Source: Chloroflexota bacterium
GTDB taxonomy: Bacteria; Chloroflexota; Limnocylindria; Limnocylindrales; CSP1-4
DNA length: 5,412 nucleotides
Assembly (NCBI GenBank): GCA_021790375.1
Contig: JAJYEB010000147.1
Coordinates: 1-5,412 of the forward strand
Reading direction: 5' to 3'
A program made the translations under genes and the position numbers. Within the stretch, counting starts at the first letter, position 1, and each line of letters begins with the position of its first letter. Shown piece by piece: positions 1 to 5,412 of the stretch. The notes below the pieces were generated by a model. It was given only the letters and a program-made list of their open reading frames with translations, was not told where the DNA came from and searched no databases.

Positions 1-8
1 TCCGCCAG

Positions 9-145
9 CCGTGGGTCGCGCCGGGCCGAGCCCCCGCGGCGTCGGCCGTGGGTCGCGCACGTCGGCCGTGGGTCGCGCCGCCGGCCGCATCGTCCGCCAG
101 CCGTGGGTCGCGCCGCCGGCCGCATCGTCCGCCACCCGTCGCACC
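9..145. repeat. Tandem direct repeat array, 35-bp period
   Basis: The core CCGTGGGTCGCGC occurs at 9-21, 46-58, 66-78 and 101-113. Positions 65-99 and 100-134 are two perfect adjacent copies of a 35-bp unit, and a decayed copy begins near 135. The earlier copies are irregularly spaced (37 and 20 bp), as if units had been partly deleted. Because 35 is not a multiple of three, the array would shift any reading frame, which argues against it being coding. It may continue to the left of the window. Its role is unknown; it could be an intergenic repeat family or replication-slippage product. Confidence 0.85.
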
Positions 146-214
146 GGGCGGGCGGTCGGGCCGGCAGTGGCGCCGGACCGGCCGCCGCGGAATCGGGGCA
201 GGCATGCGTGGCGC

Positions 215-220
215 TACCAT
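215..220 (+). promoter_or_regulatory. Putative -10 element (TACCAT) of a leaderless promoter
   Basis: TACCAT fits the TANNNT consensus and stands out in GC-rich flanks. Its last base is 7 nt upstream of the first base of the GTG chosen as the start of the next gene. Transcription from such an element would therefore begin at or next to the start codon, giving a leaderless mRNA. In agreement, no Shine-Dalgarno-like sequence precedes the GTG. No convincing -35 hexamer lies about 17 bp further upstream (around 192-197). The assignment is inferred from spacing alone. Confidence 0.45.
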
Positions 221-226
221 CCCCCC

Positions 227-1615
227 GTGCCCGACGCCCTCGCGGTGTCCGCGCCCGCCGCGCGCCGCTTCCTGGTCCTGCGTCACTTCCTCGCGCCGCC
301 GCGCGGGCTGCCGGCCGGGCCCGAGAGCGTGCTGGCCGTCGTGGACCGGCTCGGGTCCCTCCAGTTCGATCCGCTCGCGGTGGCCGGCCGCAACCACGAC
401 CTGGTGCTCCACGCGCGCATCGCAGGCTACCGGCCGGCCTGGACCGACGATCTCCTGTACCGGCGCCGGTTGCTGTTCGAGGCGCTCAACAAGGGGCTGA
501 GCATCCTGCCCTCGCGCGAGCTGCCCTGGTACCGCCACACGTGGGACCGGCACGCCGTGGTGCACGAGGGTGGCATCTTTGCCGATCACCCGGACGCGGT
601 GGAGGCCGTGCTCGAGCGGATCCGCTCGGAGGGCCCGCTGTCGTCGCTCGACTTCGAGCGGGAACCGGCGATCGACTGGTACTGGGGGCCGACCAGCCGC
701 GTGCGCGCGGTGCTGGAGGCGCTCTCGGAGGCCGGCATCCTGGGCCTCGCGCGGCGCGAGGGCAATCGCCGCTTCTACGACCTCGTCGAGCGGCTCTACC
801 CGCCGGCACTGCTCGAGCAGCGGGTGCCCGAGCCGGAGCAGGTGCGGCACCGGCTGCTGTCGCGGTTCCGCGGCCACGGGCTGCTGGGGGGGACGGGCAG
901 CGCGGAGCTCTGGAGTGCGACGGCACCCGCGCGGGCAGGGACCGGACGGTTCCCCGGGCACAGCCGCGAGGAGATGATCGCGGAGCTGGTCGATCTCGGG
1001 GAACTCACGCCGGTGCGGATCGATGGCATCCGCGGCCCGCGGTACCTGGTGACCGACGAGCTCGGCCTCCTCGCCCAGGCGGAGCGGGAAGTGGCGACGG
1101 GACCGGCGGAAGCCCGCCCCGGAGACGCGGCTCACGGCCCCGGGCGACGGGTGCCGCCCGACTCGCCCCCCGGCGCCGAGTCGCCGGTGCCGCCCGACTT
1201 GTCCCCGGCTGCCGGATTCACGGCCCCGTCCCCGGCCGTCGCATTCCTGGCGCCGCTCGACCCACTGGCGTGGGACCGTGACCTGCTCCGGTCGCTGTTC
1301 GGCTTCGACTACGTCTGGGAGGTGTACGTCCCGGCCGCCAGGCGCCGCTGGGGCTACTACGTGCTGCCGTTGCTGTTCGATGATCGGCTGGTCGGCCGGA
1401 TCGAGCCGCGCGTCGACCGAACCGCCCGACGCGTCCGGATCCTGGGCGCCTGGTGGGAGGCCGGCTTCGACCCGCTCGCCGAACCGGAGTTCGTGCCCGC
1501 CCTTGCCGCCGCGCTGGAGGCGTATCGGCGGTTCGCCGGGGCCGAGGCGGTCACGTGGCCGCGGGCGCGTGATGCGCGAGCGCTCGCCGGCGCCCTGCGC
1601 AGGTACGCGGCATGA
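227..1615 (+). CDS. YcaQ-type winged-helix DNA glycosylase-family protein (HTH_42, formerly DUF1006)
   Basis: This 462-residue protein resembles the HTH_42 superfamily, whose studied members (E. coli YcaQ/AlkX, Streptomyces AlkZ) are DNA glycosylases that unhook interstrand crosslinks and remove bulky alkylated bases. In the sequence, the N-terminal part carries LGSLQFDPL at 42-50. Its Q46-F-D48 matches the QxD motif of YcaQ-like members rather than the QxQ of AlkZ. Further family-like segments are LLFEALNKG (82-90), an internal winged-helix stretch around 120-190, and a characteristic C-terminal block at 339-392 (FLAPLDPLAWDRD, LFGFDYVWEVYVPAARRRWG, YYVLPLL). A Pro-rich linker at about 290-336 seems to be an extra insertion. 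The GTG at 227 was chosen because the conserved region starts around residue 14, the upstream in-frame stretch runs through the repeat array, and a -10-like box is correctly placed. GTG 245 is an alternative start. The stop overlaps the ATG of the MFS gene. The family is confident; the activity is inferred. Confidence 0.85.
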   Translation: MPDALAVSAPAARRFLVLRHFLAPPRGLPAGPESVLAVVDRLGSLQFDPLAVAGRNHDLVLHARIAGYRPAWTDDLLYRRRLLFEALNKGLSILPSRELPWYRHTWDRHAVVHEGGIFADHPDAVEAVLERIRSEGPLSSLDFEREPAIDWYWGPTSRVRAVLEALSEAGILGLARREGNRRFYDLVERLYPPALLEQRVPEPEQVRHRLLSRFRGHGLLGGTGSAELWSATAPARAGTGRFPGHSREEMIAELVDLGELTPVRIDGIRGPRYLVTDELGLLAQAEREVATGPAEARPGDAAHGPGRRVPPDSPPGAESPVPPDLSPAAGFTAPSPAVAFLAPLDPLAWDRDLLRSLFGFDYVWEVYVPAARRRWGYYVLPLLFDDRLVGRIEPRVDRTARRVRILGAWWEAGFDPLAEPEFVPALAAALEAYRRFAGAEAVTWPRARDARALAGALRRYAA

Positions 1616-3075
1616 GCGGCGCGGCCGGCAGCAGCGGAGCGAACGGCGGCGTGCCCGGCGAGGGCACGGCCAGCCCGGCGCGCGGCACGGCCGACCCGGC
1701 GAGCCGACCGGGCTCCGGGCCCCGCGCGCGGACCTGGCTGCCGGTCCTCGCCGCGTTCGTGGTGGGGGCGATCGCGTACGCCGGCCTGTACTGCTTCCCG
1801 CCCATCTCGGTCGCCTACGCGCGCGAGTTCGGGATCAGCCGCACGCTCGCCGTGGCGCCCTGGACGATCTTCCTGCTCGTGACCGGGCTCTCGAGCCCCC
1901 TGCTGGGCCGCGCGTACGACGTGATCGCGGACCGCTGGCTGCTCGCGGCCGGGCTGCTGCTGATGGCCGTGGGCTGGGGGGTCGCCGTGCTCGCCAGCGA
2001 CGTCGGGCTGCTCGTGGTCGCGTACGGAATCCTGCTCGCGGTCGGACTCGAGCTGGTATTCGTGGGCACCACCACCGCGATCTCGCGGCGGTACGCGGGC
2101 ATGACCGGCCTGGCGCTCGGAATCGCGTACGCGGGACCGGGGGCGGGCGTCGCGATCGCGCTGCCGCTCGTGACGCCGGCGATCCCGGGGCTGGGCTGGC
2201 GCGAGGTCCTGGCCGTGTTCGGCGCCCTGTCGCTCGCCGGGCTGCCGTTCGTCTGGCTGATGACCACCGGACCCGCGGTCCTGGTCCCGGCACGGGCGAC
2301 CCGCCACGCCGGTGCGACGCGCGGCCCGGAGACGGCGGCCCGGCACGAGGGCGCGGGCCCGCACGACGGATCCGGCCTGCACGAGACGTCGGCCCCGGGT
2401 GCCGTGGGCGCGGCGCGCGAGGTCGCGCCGTCCGGCGACCAGGGGCGTCCCGATGCCCTCCACCGCACGCTCCGCACCGCCCGGTTCTGGGTGCTGTTCG
2501 TGGGCGCGCTCGCGATCGGCGCGATGGACGAGGGCGTGTTCCAGACCTTCCTGCCCCACGCGACGCGCCAGGGCGTGCCCGAGGCGGTGGCCGCGCAGGG
2601 GCTCGCCATCGAGTCGGTCTCCTACATCGTCGGCCAGCTGGTCGGCGGCGCGCTCTCCGACCGGCTCGGCCGGCGCTCCGTGGGGCTCGTGGCGCTGCTG
2701 ATCGTCGCGATCGGGTCGACCGCCGCGTTCGCGGCCACCGGCGCCACCCCGCAGGTGGCCGTCGCCGGTGTCGTCCTCCACGGCTTCGGGATGGGCGCCA
2801 CCATCGCGGTGCGCTCGGCGGCGTTCAGCGACGTCTTCGGCGGCGCCAGCTTCGGGTCGATCTTCGGCGTGCTCGCCGTCGCCTACCCGCTGGGCGGCAT
2901 CCTGCCGATCGAGCTCGGCGGCATCAGCGTGGACCGGTTCGGGACGTACTGGCCGGTGTACGGGCTCGTGATGCTGGCCGTCGCGGTGTGGGGCGTCGCG
3001 CTGGTGGTGGCCGGACCGCGGCGGCACGGACGGGCGCTCCGGGCACGGCTCCGGAGCGCCGTGGGCCGCACCTGA
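1612..3075 (+). CDS. MFS transporter, 12 transmembrane segments
   Basis: This is a 487-residue major facilitator superfamily permease of the inner membrane. About 40 Gly/Pro/Ala-rich residues precede the first helix. Six hydrophobic segments lie within about 43-218 and six within about 291-467, joined by a hydrophilic loop at about 220-288. MFS motif A is seen in weak form as GRAYDVIADR (99-108) after helix 2 and in classic form as GGALSDRLGRR (345-355) after helix 8. Helix 5 contains AGPGAGVAIALP (174-185). The layout, with a long central loop and RRYAGMTGLALGIAYAG, recalls the monocarboxylate/oxalate-formate type of MFS more than the drug:H+ antiporters, but the substrate cannot be assigned. 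The ATG overlaps the previous stop (ATGA), and a weak AGG lies 8 nt upstream, so translation is probably coupled to the YcaQ-like gene. The central loop is unusually rich in His. The tail is Arg-rich. Confidence 0.88.
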   Translation: MSGAAGSSGANGGVPGEGTASPARGTADPASRPGSGPRARTWLPVLAAFVVGAIAYAGLYCFPPISVAYAREFGISRTLAVAPWTIFLLVTGLSSPLLGRAYDVIADRWLLAAGLLLMAVGWGVAVLASDVGLLVVAYGILLAVGLELVFVGTTTAISRRYAGMTGLALGIAYAGPGAGVAIALPLVTPAIPGLGWREVLAVFGALSLAGLPFVWLMTTGPAVLVPARATRHAGATRGPETAARHEGAGPHDGSGLHETSAPGAVGAAREVAPSGDQGRPDALHRTLRTARFWVLFVGALAIGAMDEGVFQTFLPHATRQGVPEAVAAQGLAIESVSYIVGQLVGGALSDRLGRRSVGLVALLIVAIGSTAAFAATGATPQVAVAGVVLHGFGMGATIAVRSAAFSDVFGGASFGSIFGVLAVAYPLGGILPIELGGISVDRFGTYWPVYGLVMLAVAVWGVALVVAGPRRHGRALRARLRSAVGRT

Positions 3076-3092
3076 AGCCTGCAGACCGCGCG

Positions 3093-3136
3093 GCGGGCCC
3101 GCGGGGAGAGCCGAGCGGGCCCACGGGGAGAGCCGA
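3093..3136. repeat. 22-bp tandem duplication between convergent genes
   Basis: Positions 3093-3114 and 3115-3136 are adjacent copies of a 22-bp unit that differ at a single base (G3101 versus A3123). The second copy ends immediately before the last base of the permease stop codon region (stop at 3137-3139). The unit begins with GCGGGCCCGC, itself a 10-bp palindrome in the first copy. The duplication occupies most of the 61-bp gap between the two convergent genes. Confidence 0.9.
3095..3122. terminator. Possible bidirectional terminator hairpin
   Basis: GGGCCCGC (3095-3102) and GCGGGCCC (3115-3122) are perfect inverted repeats that form an 8-bp all-GC stem with a 12-nt loop. The position between two converging transcription units suits a shared transcription end or a roadblock for read-through. 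Neither strand has a T-tract after the stem, so it is not a canonical intrinsic terminator; it could instead stabilise mRNA 3' ends. The function is inferred from position and structure. Confidence 0.45.
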
Positions 3137-4321
3137 TCACGCCACCTCGCGGCGGATCGTCGCCGCCGCCAGCACCACGAAGAGCGCCGCGATGCCGACC
3201 AGCACGCCCAGGTCGAGCTGCACGCCCGCAGCCGACAGGTCGCGCCCCTGGATCATCACCTCGCGCAGCCCGTCGGCCGCGTAGGTGAGCGGCAGCACGC
3301 GGGCCAGCGGCTGGAGCAGCGCCGGCAGCGTGTCGATCCGCCAGAAGATCCCGGAGAGCAGGCCCTGGGGCACGATCACGATCGGGATGAACTGGAGGAT
3401 CTGGAACTCCGTGCGGGCGAAGGTCGAGATGAAGATGCCCAGGCTCACCGCGCCGATGGCCAGCAGCATGGCGATGAGGAAGGCGAGCAGCGGGCTGCCC
3501 ACGCTCGGCACGGCAAGGCCGAGCGTGAACGCGCCGAACGGCCCGAGCGCCGGCACGTCGATGCGGATCAGCATGACCGCCATCAGGACGATCACCTGCA
3601 GCGTCGCGAAGATCCCGAAGCCGAGGGTGTAGCCCAGCACGATCTCGCCCTTCGTGACGGGCGTCGCCAGGAGTCGCTCGAGCGTTCCTCCCATGCGCTC
3701 CCGGAGGAAGCTGATCCCGGTCAGGATGAACACGAGGAAATACACGAAGAACCCGATGAAGAACGGCGACAGCGCGTCGAACGTGTCGGAGCTGGGCGAG
3801 CCGAACACCGTCTCGTGCTCGATCGTCGGGAGGCCGGGAGAGCCGGGGACGATCGACGAGACGGCCCGGGCGAGGAACTGCTGGACCTGCGCGACCTGCC
3901 CGCCCTCGACGGGTGCGTTCGCGCCCTGCGTGATCACGATGAGGCGCACCCCGTGCCCCGACGCAAGCCCGCCGGCGACGTCCGCCGGGATCACCAGCAC
4001 GACGTCCAGCTGGTCGTTGGCAAGTTCCGACCGGGCCGTCGATTCCGGGATCGTCGAGGACGGCAGGGCCACGGCGCCCGCGGACCCGGCCTGATCGGCC
4101 GCGCCCGGGGCCAGGAGCGCGTCGGCGATGCGCTGACCCGCGGGCCCCGCCTGGTTGACGATGCCCAGCCGGACGGCAGCCGTCTGCTGGTCGCGCAGGA
4201 CCCAGCCCAGCAACGCCGAGATCACGATCGGGACCACGAAGATGAGTGCCAGCGTGCGCCGGTCGCGCCGGAACTGGGCGACGATGCGGCGAACCACGGC
4301 GAGGACGCGGCGCCGGCTCAC
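3137..4321 (-). CDS. ABC-2 type transporter permease
   Basis: This 394-residue integral membrane subunit of an ABC exporter has the ABC2_membrane_3 (YhhJ/YbhR-like) layout. One N-terminal helix lies at about 23-42 (ALIFVVPIVISALLGWVL). A large extracytoplasmic domain spans about 43-184. Five more helices lie around 185-205, 229-252, 274-300, 307-327 and 367-387. The segment FLRERMGGTLERLLATPV (205-222) is the typical cytoplasmic coupling motif after the second helix, and LPLTYAADGLREVM (343-356) is the usual conserved stretch before the last helix. The start is GTG 4321, which overlaps the ATPase stop as GTGA. AGGGGAGG at 4335-4328 gives a strong Shine-Dalgarno with a 6-nt spacer. The frame stays open for 158 codons further upstream, but that stretch overlaps the ATPase gene and is Arg/Pro-rich noise. 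It is expected to pair with the adjacent ATPase; the substrate (drug, peptide, lipid or other) is unknown. Confidence 0.9.
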   Translation of the reverse strand: MSRRRVLAVVRRIVAQFRRDRRTLALIFVVPIVISALLGWVLRDQQTAAVRLGIVNQAGPAGQRIADALLAPGAADQAGSAGAVALPSSTIPESTARSELANDQLDVVLVIPADVAGGLASGHGVRLIVITQGANAPVEGGQVAQVQQFLARAVSSIVPGSPGLPTIEHETVFGSPSSDTFDALSPFFIGFFVYFLVFILTGISFLRERMGGTLERLLATPVTKGEIVLGYTLGFGIFATLQVIVLMAVMLIRIDVPALGPFGAFTLGLAVPSVGSPLLAFLIAMLLAIGAVSLGIFISTFARTEFQILQFIPIVIVPQGLLSGIFWRIDTLPALLQPLARVLPLTYAADGLREVMIQGRDLSAAGVQLDLGVLVGIAALFVVLAAATIRREVA

Positions 4322-5109
4322 GCCGCGCCTCCCCTGCTCACGATCGGTTGCGCCACGTCGCCGCCGTCCCCGGAGAAGCGCAGGAACGCCTCCTCGAGGT
4401 TCTCGGACCCGGCGCGCTGCCGGAGCTCCGCGCTCGTCCCGCGGGCAAAGATGCGCCCGGCAAGGATGAACAGCAGCTCGTCGCAGCGATCCGCCTCGTC
4501 CATGACGTGGCTCGTCACGAGCAGCGTGGCACCCGCCGCGGCGAGGGCACGGAAATGCCGCCAGAACTGCACCCGGAGCGCCGGGTCGATCCCCACCGTG
4601 GGCTCGTCGAGCACCAGGATCGGGGGGCGGTGGACGAGCGCACACGCGAGCGAGAGGCGGCGGCGCATCCCCCCGGACAGCTGGAGTGCGGGCGTGCCGA
4701 GCCGGTCGGCCAGGTCGACGACCCGGAGCGTCTCGACCAGCCGGGTCCGGTCGAACGACCCGTAGAGGCCGGCGAAGAAGCGGACGTTCTCCCACACCGA
4801 GAGCTCCGGGTAGATCCCGTCCGCCTGCGTCATGTACCCGACGCGGGCGAGCATCTCCCGCGAGGGCACGCGATGGCCGAGCAGCCGGGCCTCGCCGGCA
4901 GAGGGCCGTGCCAGCCCGACCAGCAGCCGGATCAGGGTGGTCTTGCCGGATCCGTTGGGGCCCAGGAGGCCGTAGATGCGCCCGGGACGGAGGGCGATGT
5001 CGACGCCGTCCACGGCGCGGATCGGCCCGAACGTCTTGACGAGGCCGCGCCCCTCGATGGCGGGCGCCGATGGGCTCGCGTCACCGTCAGGGGCCGTCAT
5101 GTCCACCAC
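4318..5109 (-). CDS. ABC transporter ATP-binding protein
   Basis: This 263-residue cytoplasmic nucleotide-binding subunit powers export through the ABC-2 permease encoded next to it. All hallmark motifs are present. Walker A is GPNGSGKTT (50-58). The Q-loop is YMTQADG with Q95. The ABC signature is LSGGM (144-148). Walker B is ILVLDEP with catalytic Glu169. The D-loop is GIDP (173-176), and the switch His is H201 in TSHVMDEADRC. The motif set, particularly LSGGMRRRLSLACAL and TVGIDP, is typical of the DrrA/CcmA-like multidrug and antibiotic-export ATPases, but the substrate remains open. The start GTG 5109 is supported by GAGG at 5121-5118 with an 8-nt spacer. GTG 5106 and ATG 5100 are nearby in-frame alternatives that would shorten the protein by 1 or 3 residues. 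The stop overlaps the permease start. The gene lies 133 bp downstream of dnaK on the same strand. Confidence 0.95.
   Translation of the reverse strand: MVDMTAPDGDASPSAPAIEGRGLVKTFGPIRAVDGVDIALRPGRIYGLLGPNGSGKTTLIRLLVGLARPSAGEARLLGHRVPSREMLARVGYMTQADGIYPELSVWENVRFFAGLYGSFDRTRLVETLRVVDLADRLGTPALQLSGGMRRRLSLACALVHRPPILVLDEPTVGIDPALRVQFWRHFRALAAAGATLLVTSHVMDEADRCDELLFILAGRIFARGTSAELRQRAGSENLEEAFLRFSGDGGDVAQPIVSRGGAA
4328..4335 (-). promoter_or_regulatory. Ribosome binding site of the permease gene
   Basis: Read on the minus strand, AGGGGAGG ends 6 nt before GTG 4321. It lies within the last codons of the ATPase gene and fixes the permease start despite the much longer open frame. Together with the GTGA overlap it suggests coupled translation of the two transporter subunits. 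Confidence 0.8.
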
Positions 5110-5158
5110 CCGGTCTGCCTCGATCGTCCGTCAGGCCGGCCGACGCACGTCCCTCGCG

Positions 5159-5187
5159 GGCCGCGTGCGGCCGGACCGTTCTTCCGG
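5159..5187 (-). other. Short GC hairpins in the dnaK-ABC gap
   Basis: In the 133-bp gap after dnaK two small inverted repeats adjoin. CCGGA (5171-5175) pairs with TCCGG (5183-5187) around a 7-nt loop. GGCCG (5159-5163) pairs with CGGCC (5168-5172) around a 4-nt loop. They share two bases, so only one could form at a time. No T-tract follows on the minus strand. They may attenuate transcription from dnaK into the transporter genes, but in DNA this GC-rich such stems also arise by chance. Confidence 0.25.
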
Positions 5188-5219
5188 CGTCACCGTCGCG
5201 GTGCATGCCGGTGGCGGAG

Positions 5220-5225
5220 ATCGTA
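5220..5225 (-). promoter_or_regulatory. Candidate -10 box (TACGAT) upstream of the ABC operon
   Basis: On the minus strand TACGAT fits TANNNT. It lies in the gap after the dnaK stop, about 110 nt upstream of the ATPase start. No -35-like hexamer is seen at the proper distance, and one such match in a gap of this size could easily be chance. Confidence 0.2.
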
Positions 5226-5242
5226 GGCCACGGCGTCCCCTC

Positions 5243-5412
5243 TCAGACCTCCTTGTACTCGCCCTCGACCGGCTCGTCCTCGCCGCCCTTGCCCGGCTCG
5301 CCGGCAGCGGCACCCTCGCCGGCCCCGGTGCCGGTGCCCTCGTCGCCGCCCGGCGTCGGCCCGGCCTGCTGGTAGGCGGCCGTCCCGACCTTCTGCAGCT
5401 GCGTGGCCAGCT
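5243..5412 (-). CDS. Chaperone protein DnaK (Hsp70), C-terminal end only
   Basis: The minus strand from the right edge encodes 55 complete residues ending at TGA 5245-5243; the rest of the gene lies outside the window. The fragment begins LATQLQKVGTAAYQQAG, which matches the end of the helical lid subdomain of DnaK. A flexible Gly/Glu/Pro-rich tail follows, then the terminal EPVEGEYKEV, which matches the acidic EEVD-like end typical of bacterial DnaK. DnaK is the ATP-dependent cytoplasmic Hsp70 that works with DnaJ and GrpE. No dnaJ or grpE follows it here: the next gene on the strand is the ABC ATPase. The identification rests on a short C-terminal segment but the combination of YQQ and the terminal motif is distinctive. 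Confidence 0.85.
   Translation of the reverse strand, partial: LATQLQKVGTAAYQQAGPTPGGDEGTGTGAGEGAAAGEPGKGGEDEPVEGEYKEV

Larger units (their letters stand above)
1..226. other. Non-coding stretch upstream of the YcaQ-like gene
   Basis: No gene is supported here. All three + frames are open, but that is expected at this GC content, and the translations are low-complexity Arg/Pro/Ala with no family resemblance. None of the + frames ends inside this stretch, so there is no visible upstream gene terminating here. The minus strand contains only one stop triplet (at 214-216), so a divergent gene beginning near the left edge cannot be excluded, but nothing recognisable is encoded. The content is the repeat array plus the putative promoter. 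Confidence 0.6.

Noticed and set aside
9..145. The repeat array as a CRISPR
   Set aside because: The adjacent copies are directly abutting without unique spacers, and the other copies are unevenly spaced; no cas gene is present.
11..226. N-terminal extension of the YcaQ-like frame
   Set aside because: It passes through the 35-bp repeat array and is Arg/Pro/Ala-rich without family similarity; the conserved domain begins just after GTG 227.
1357..3027. Open frame of 556 codons on the minus strand opposite the MFS gene
   Set aside because: The translation is a low-complexity Arg/Asp/His/Gln string with no hydrophobic core or recognisable motif; it is the antisense shadow of the MFS and YcaQ-like genes in very GC-rich DNA.
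1278..3284. Open frame of 668 codons on the plus strand
   Set aside because: It overlaps three well-supported genes, runs through the convergent gap, and encodes Arg/Ala/Gly-rich sequence without domain features.
4322..4795. N-terminal extension of the permease frame
   Set aside because: These 158 codons lie inside the ATPase gene in another frame, and the GTG at 4321 has a strong ribosome binding site and a GTGA overlap.
5085..5207. Small minus-strand frame of 40 codons beginning with ATG at 5207 in the dnaK-ABC gap
   Set aside because: It is out of frame with the ATPase, overlaps its start, has no ribosome binding site of note and has Arg/Gly-rich composition; a regulatory leader peptide cannot be supported.

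Overview
The window is very GC-rich bacterial DNA in which all frames on both strands stay open for long stretches. It reads as a chromosomal segment of a high-GC lineage such as Actinomycetota or a GC-rich Chloroflexota; this is inferred from composition, GTG starts and a possible leaderless start, and the phylum is not established. Five protein genes can be supported, the last one partial.

Layout. Positions 1-226 hold no convincing gene. They contain a short tandem repeat (35-bp period) followed by a likely -10 element. Two genes then run on the + strand with a 4-base ATGA overlap. The first (227-1615) is a YcaQ-type winged-helix DNA glycosylase-family protein, and the second (1612-3075) is a 12-helix MFS transporter. 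A 61-bp gap (3076-3136) separates them from genes on the opposite strand. It is mostly a 22-bp tandem duplication that can fold into an 8-bp GC hairpin between the two convergent units. On the - strand, reading from the right edge, come the C-terminal end of DnaK (5412-5243), a 133-bp gap, an ABC transporter ATPase (5109-4318), and its ABC-2 family permease (4321-3137). The ATPase and permease overlap by a GTGA junction preceded by a strong ribosome binding site.

How the genes may work together. The ATPase and permease form a complete ABC-2 exporter of the drug/antibiotic/lipid type; its substrate cannot be read from the sequence. The YcaQ-like gene and the MFS gene are translationally coupled, which suggests a shared condition of expression. 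One reading is repair plus efflux of a DNA-damaging compound, but this is inference only. DnaK is the general Hsp70 chaperone and is probably unrelated to the exporter beyond sharing a strand.

No clearly new system was found. The most useful second-look items are the YcaQ/MFS coupling, the hairpin-forming 22-bp duplication, the 35-bp repeat array, and the probable leaderless GTG start.
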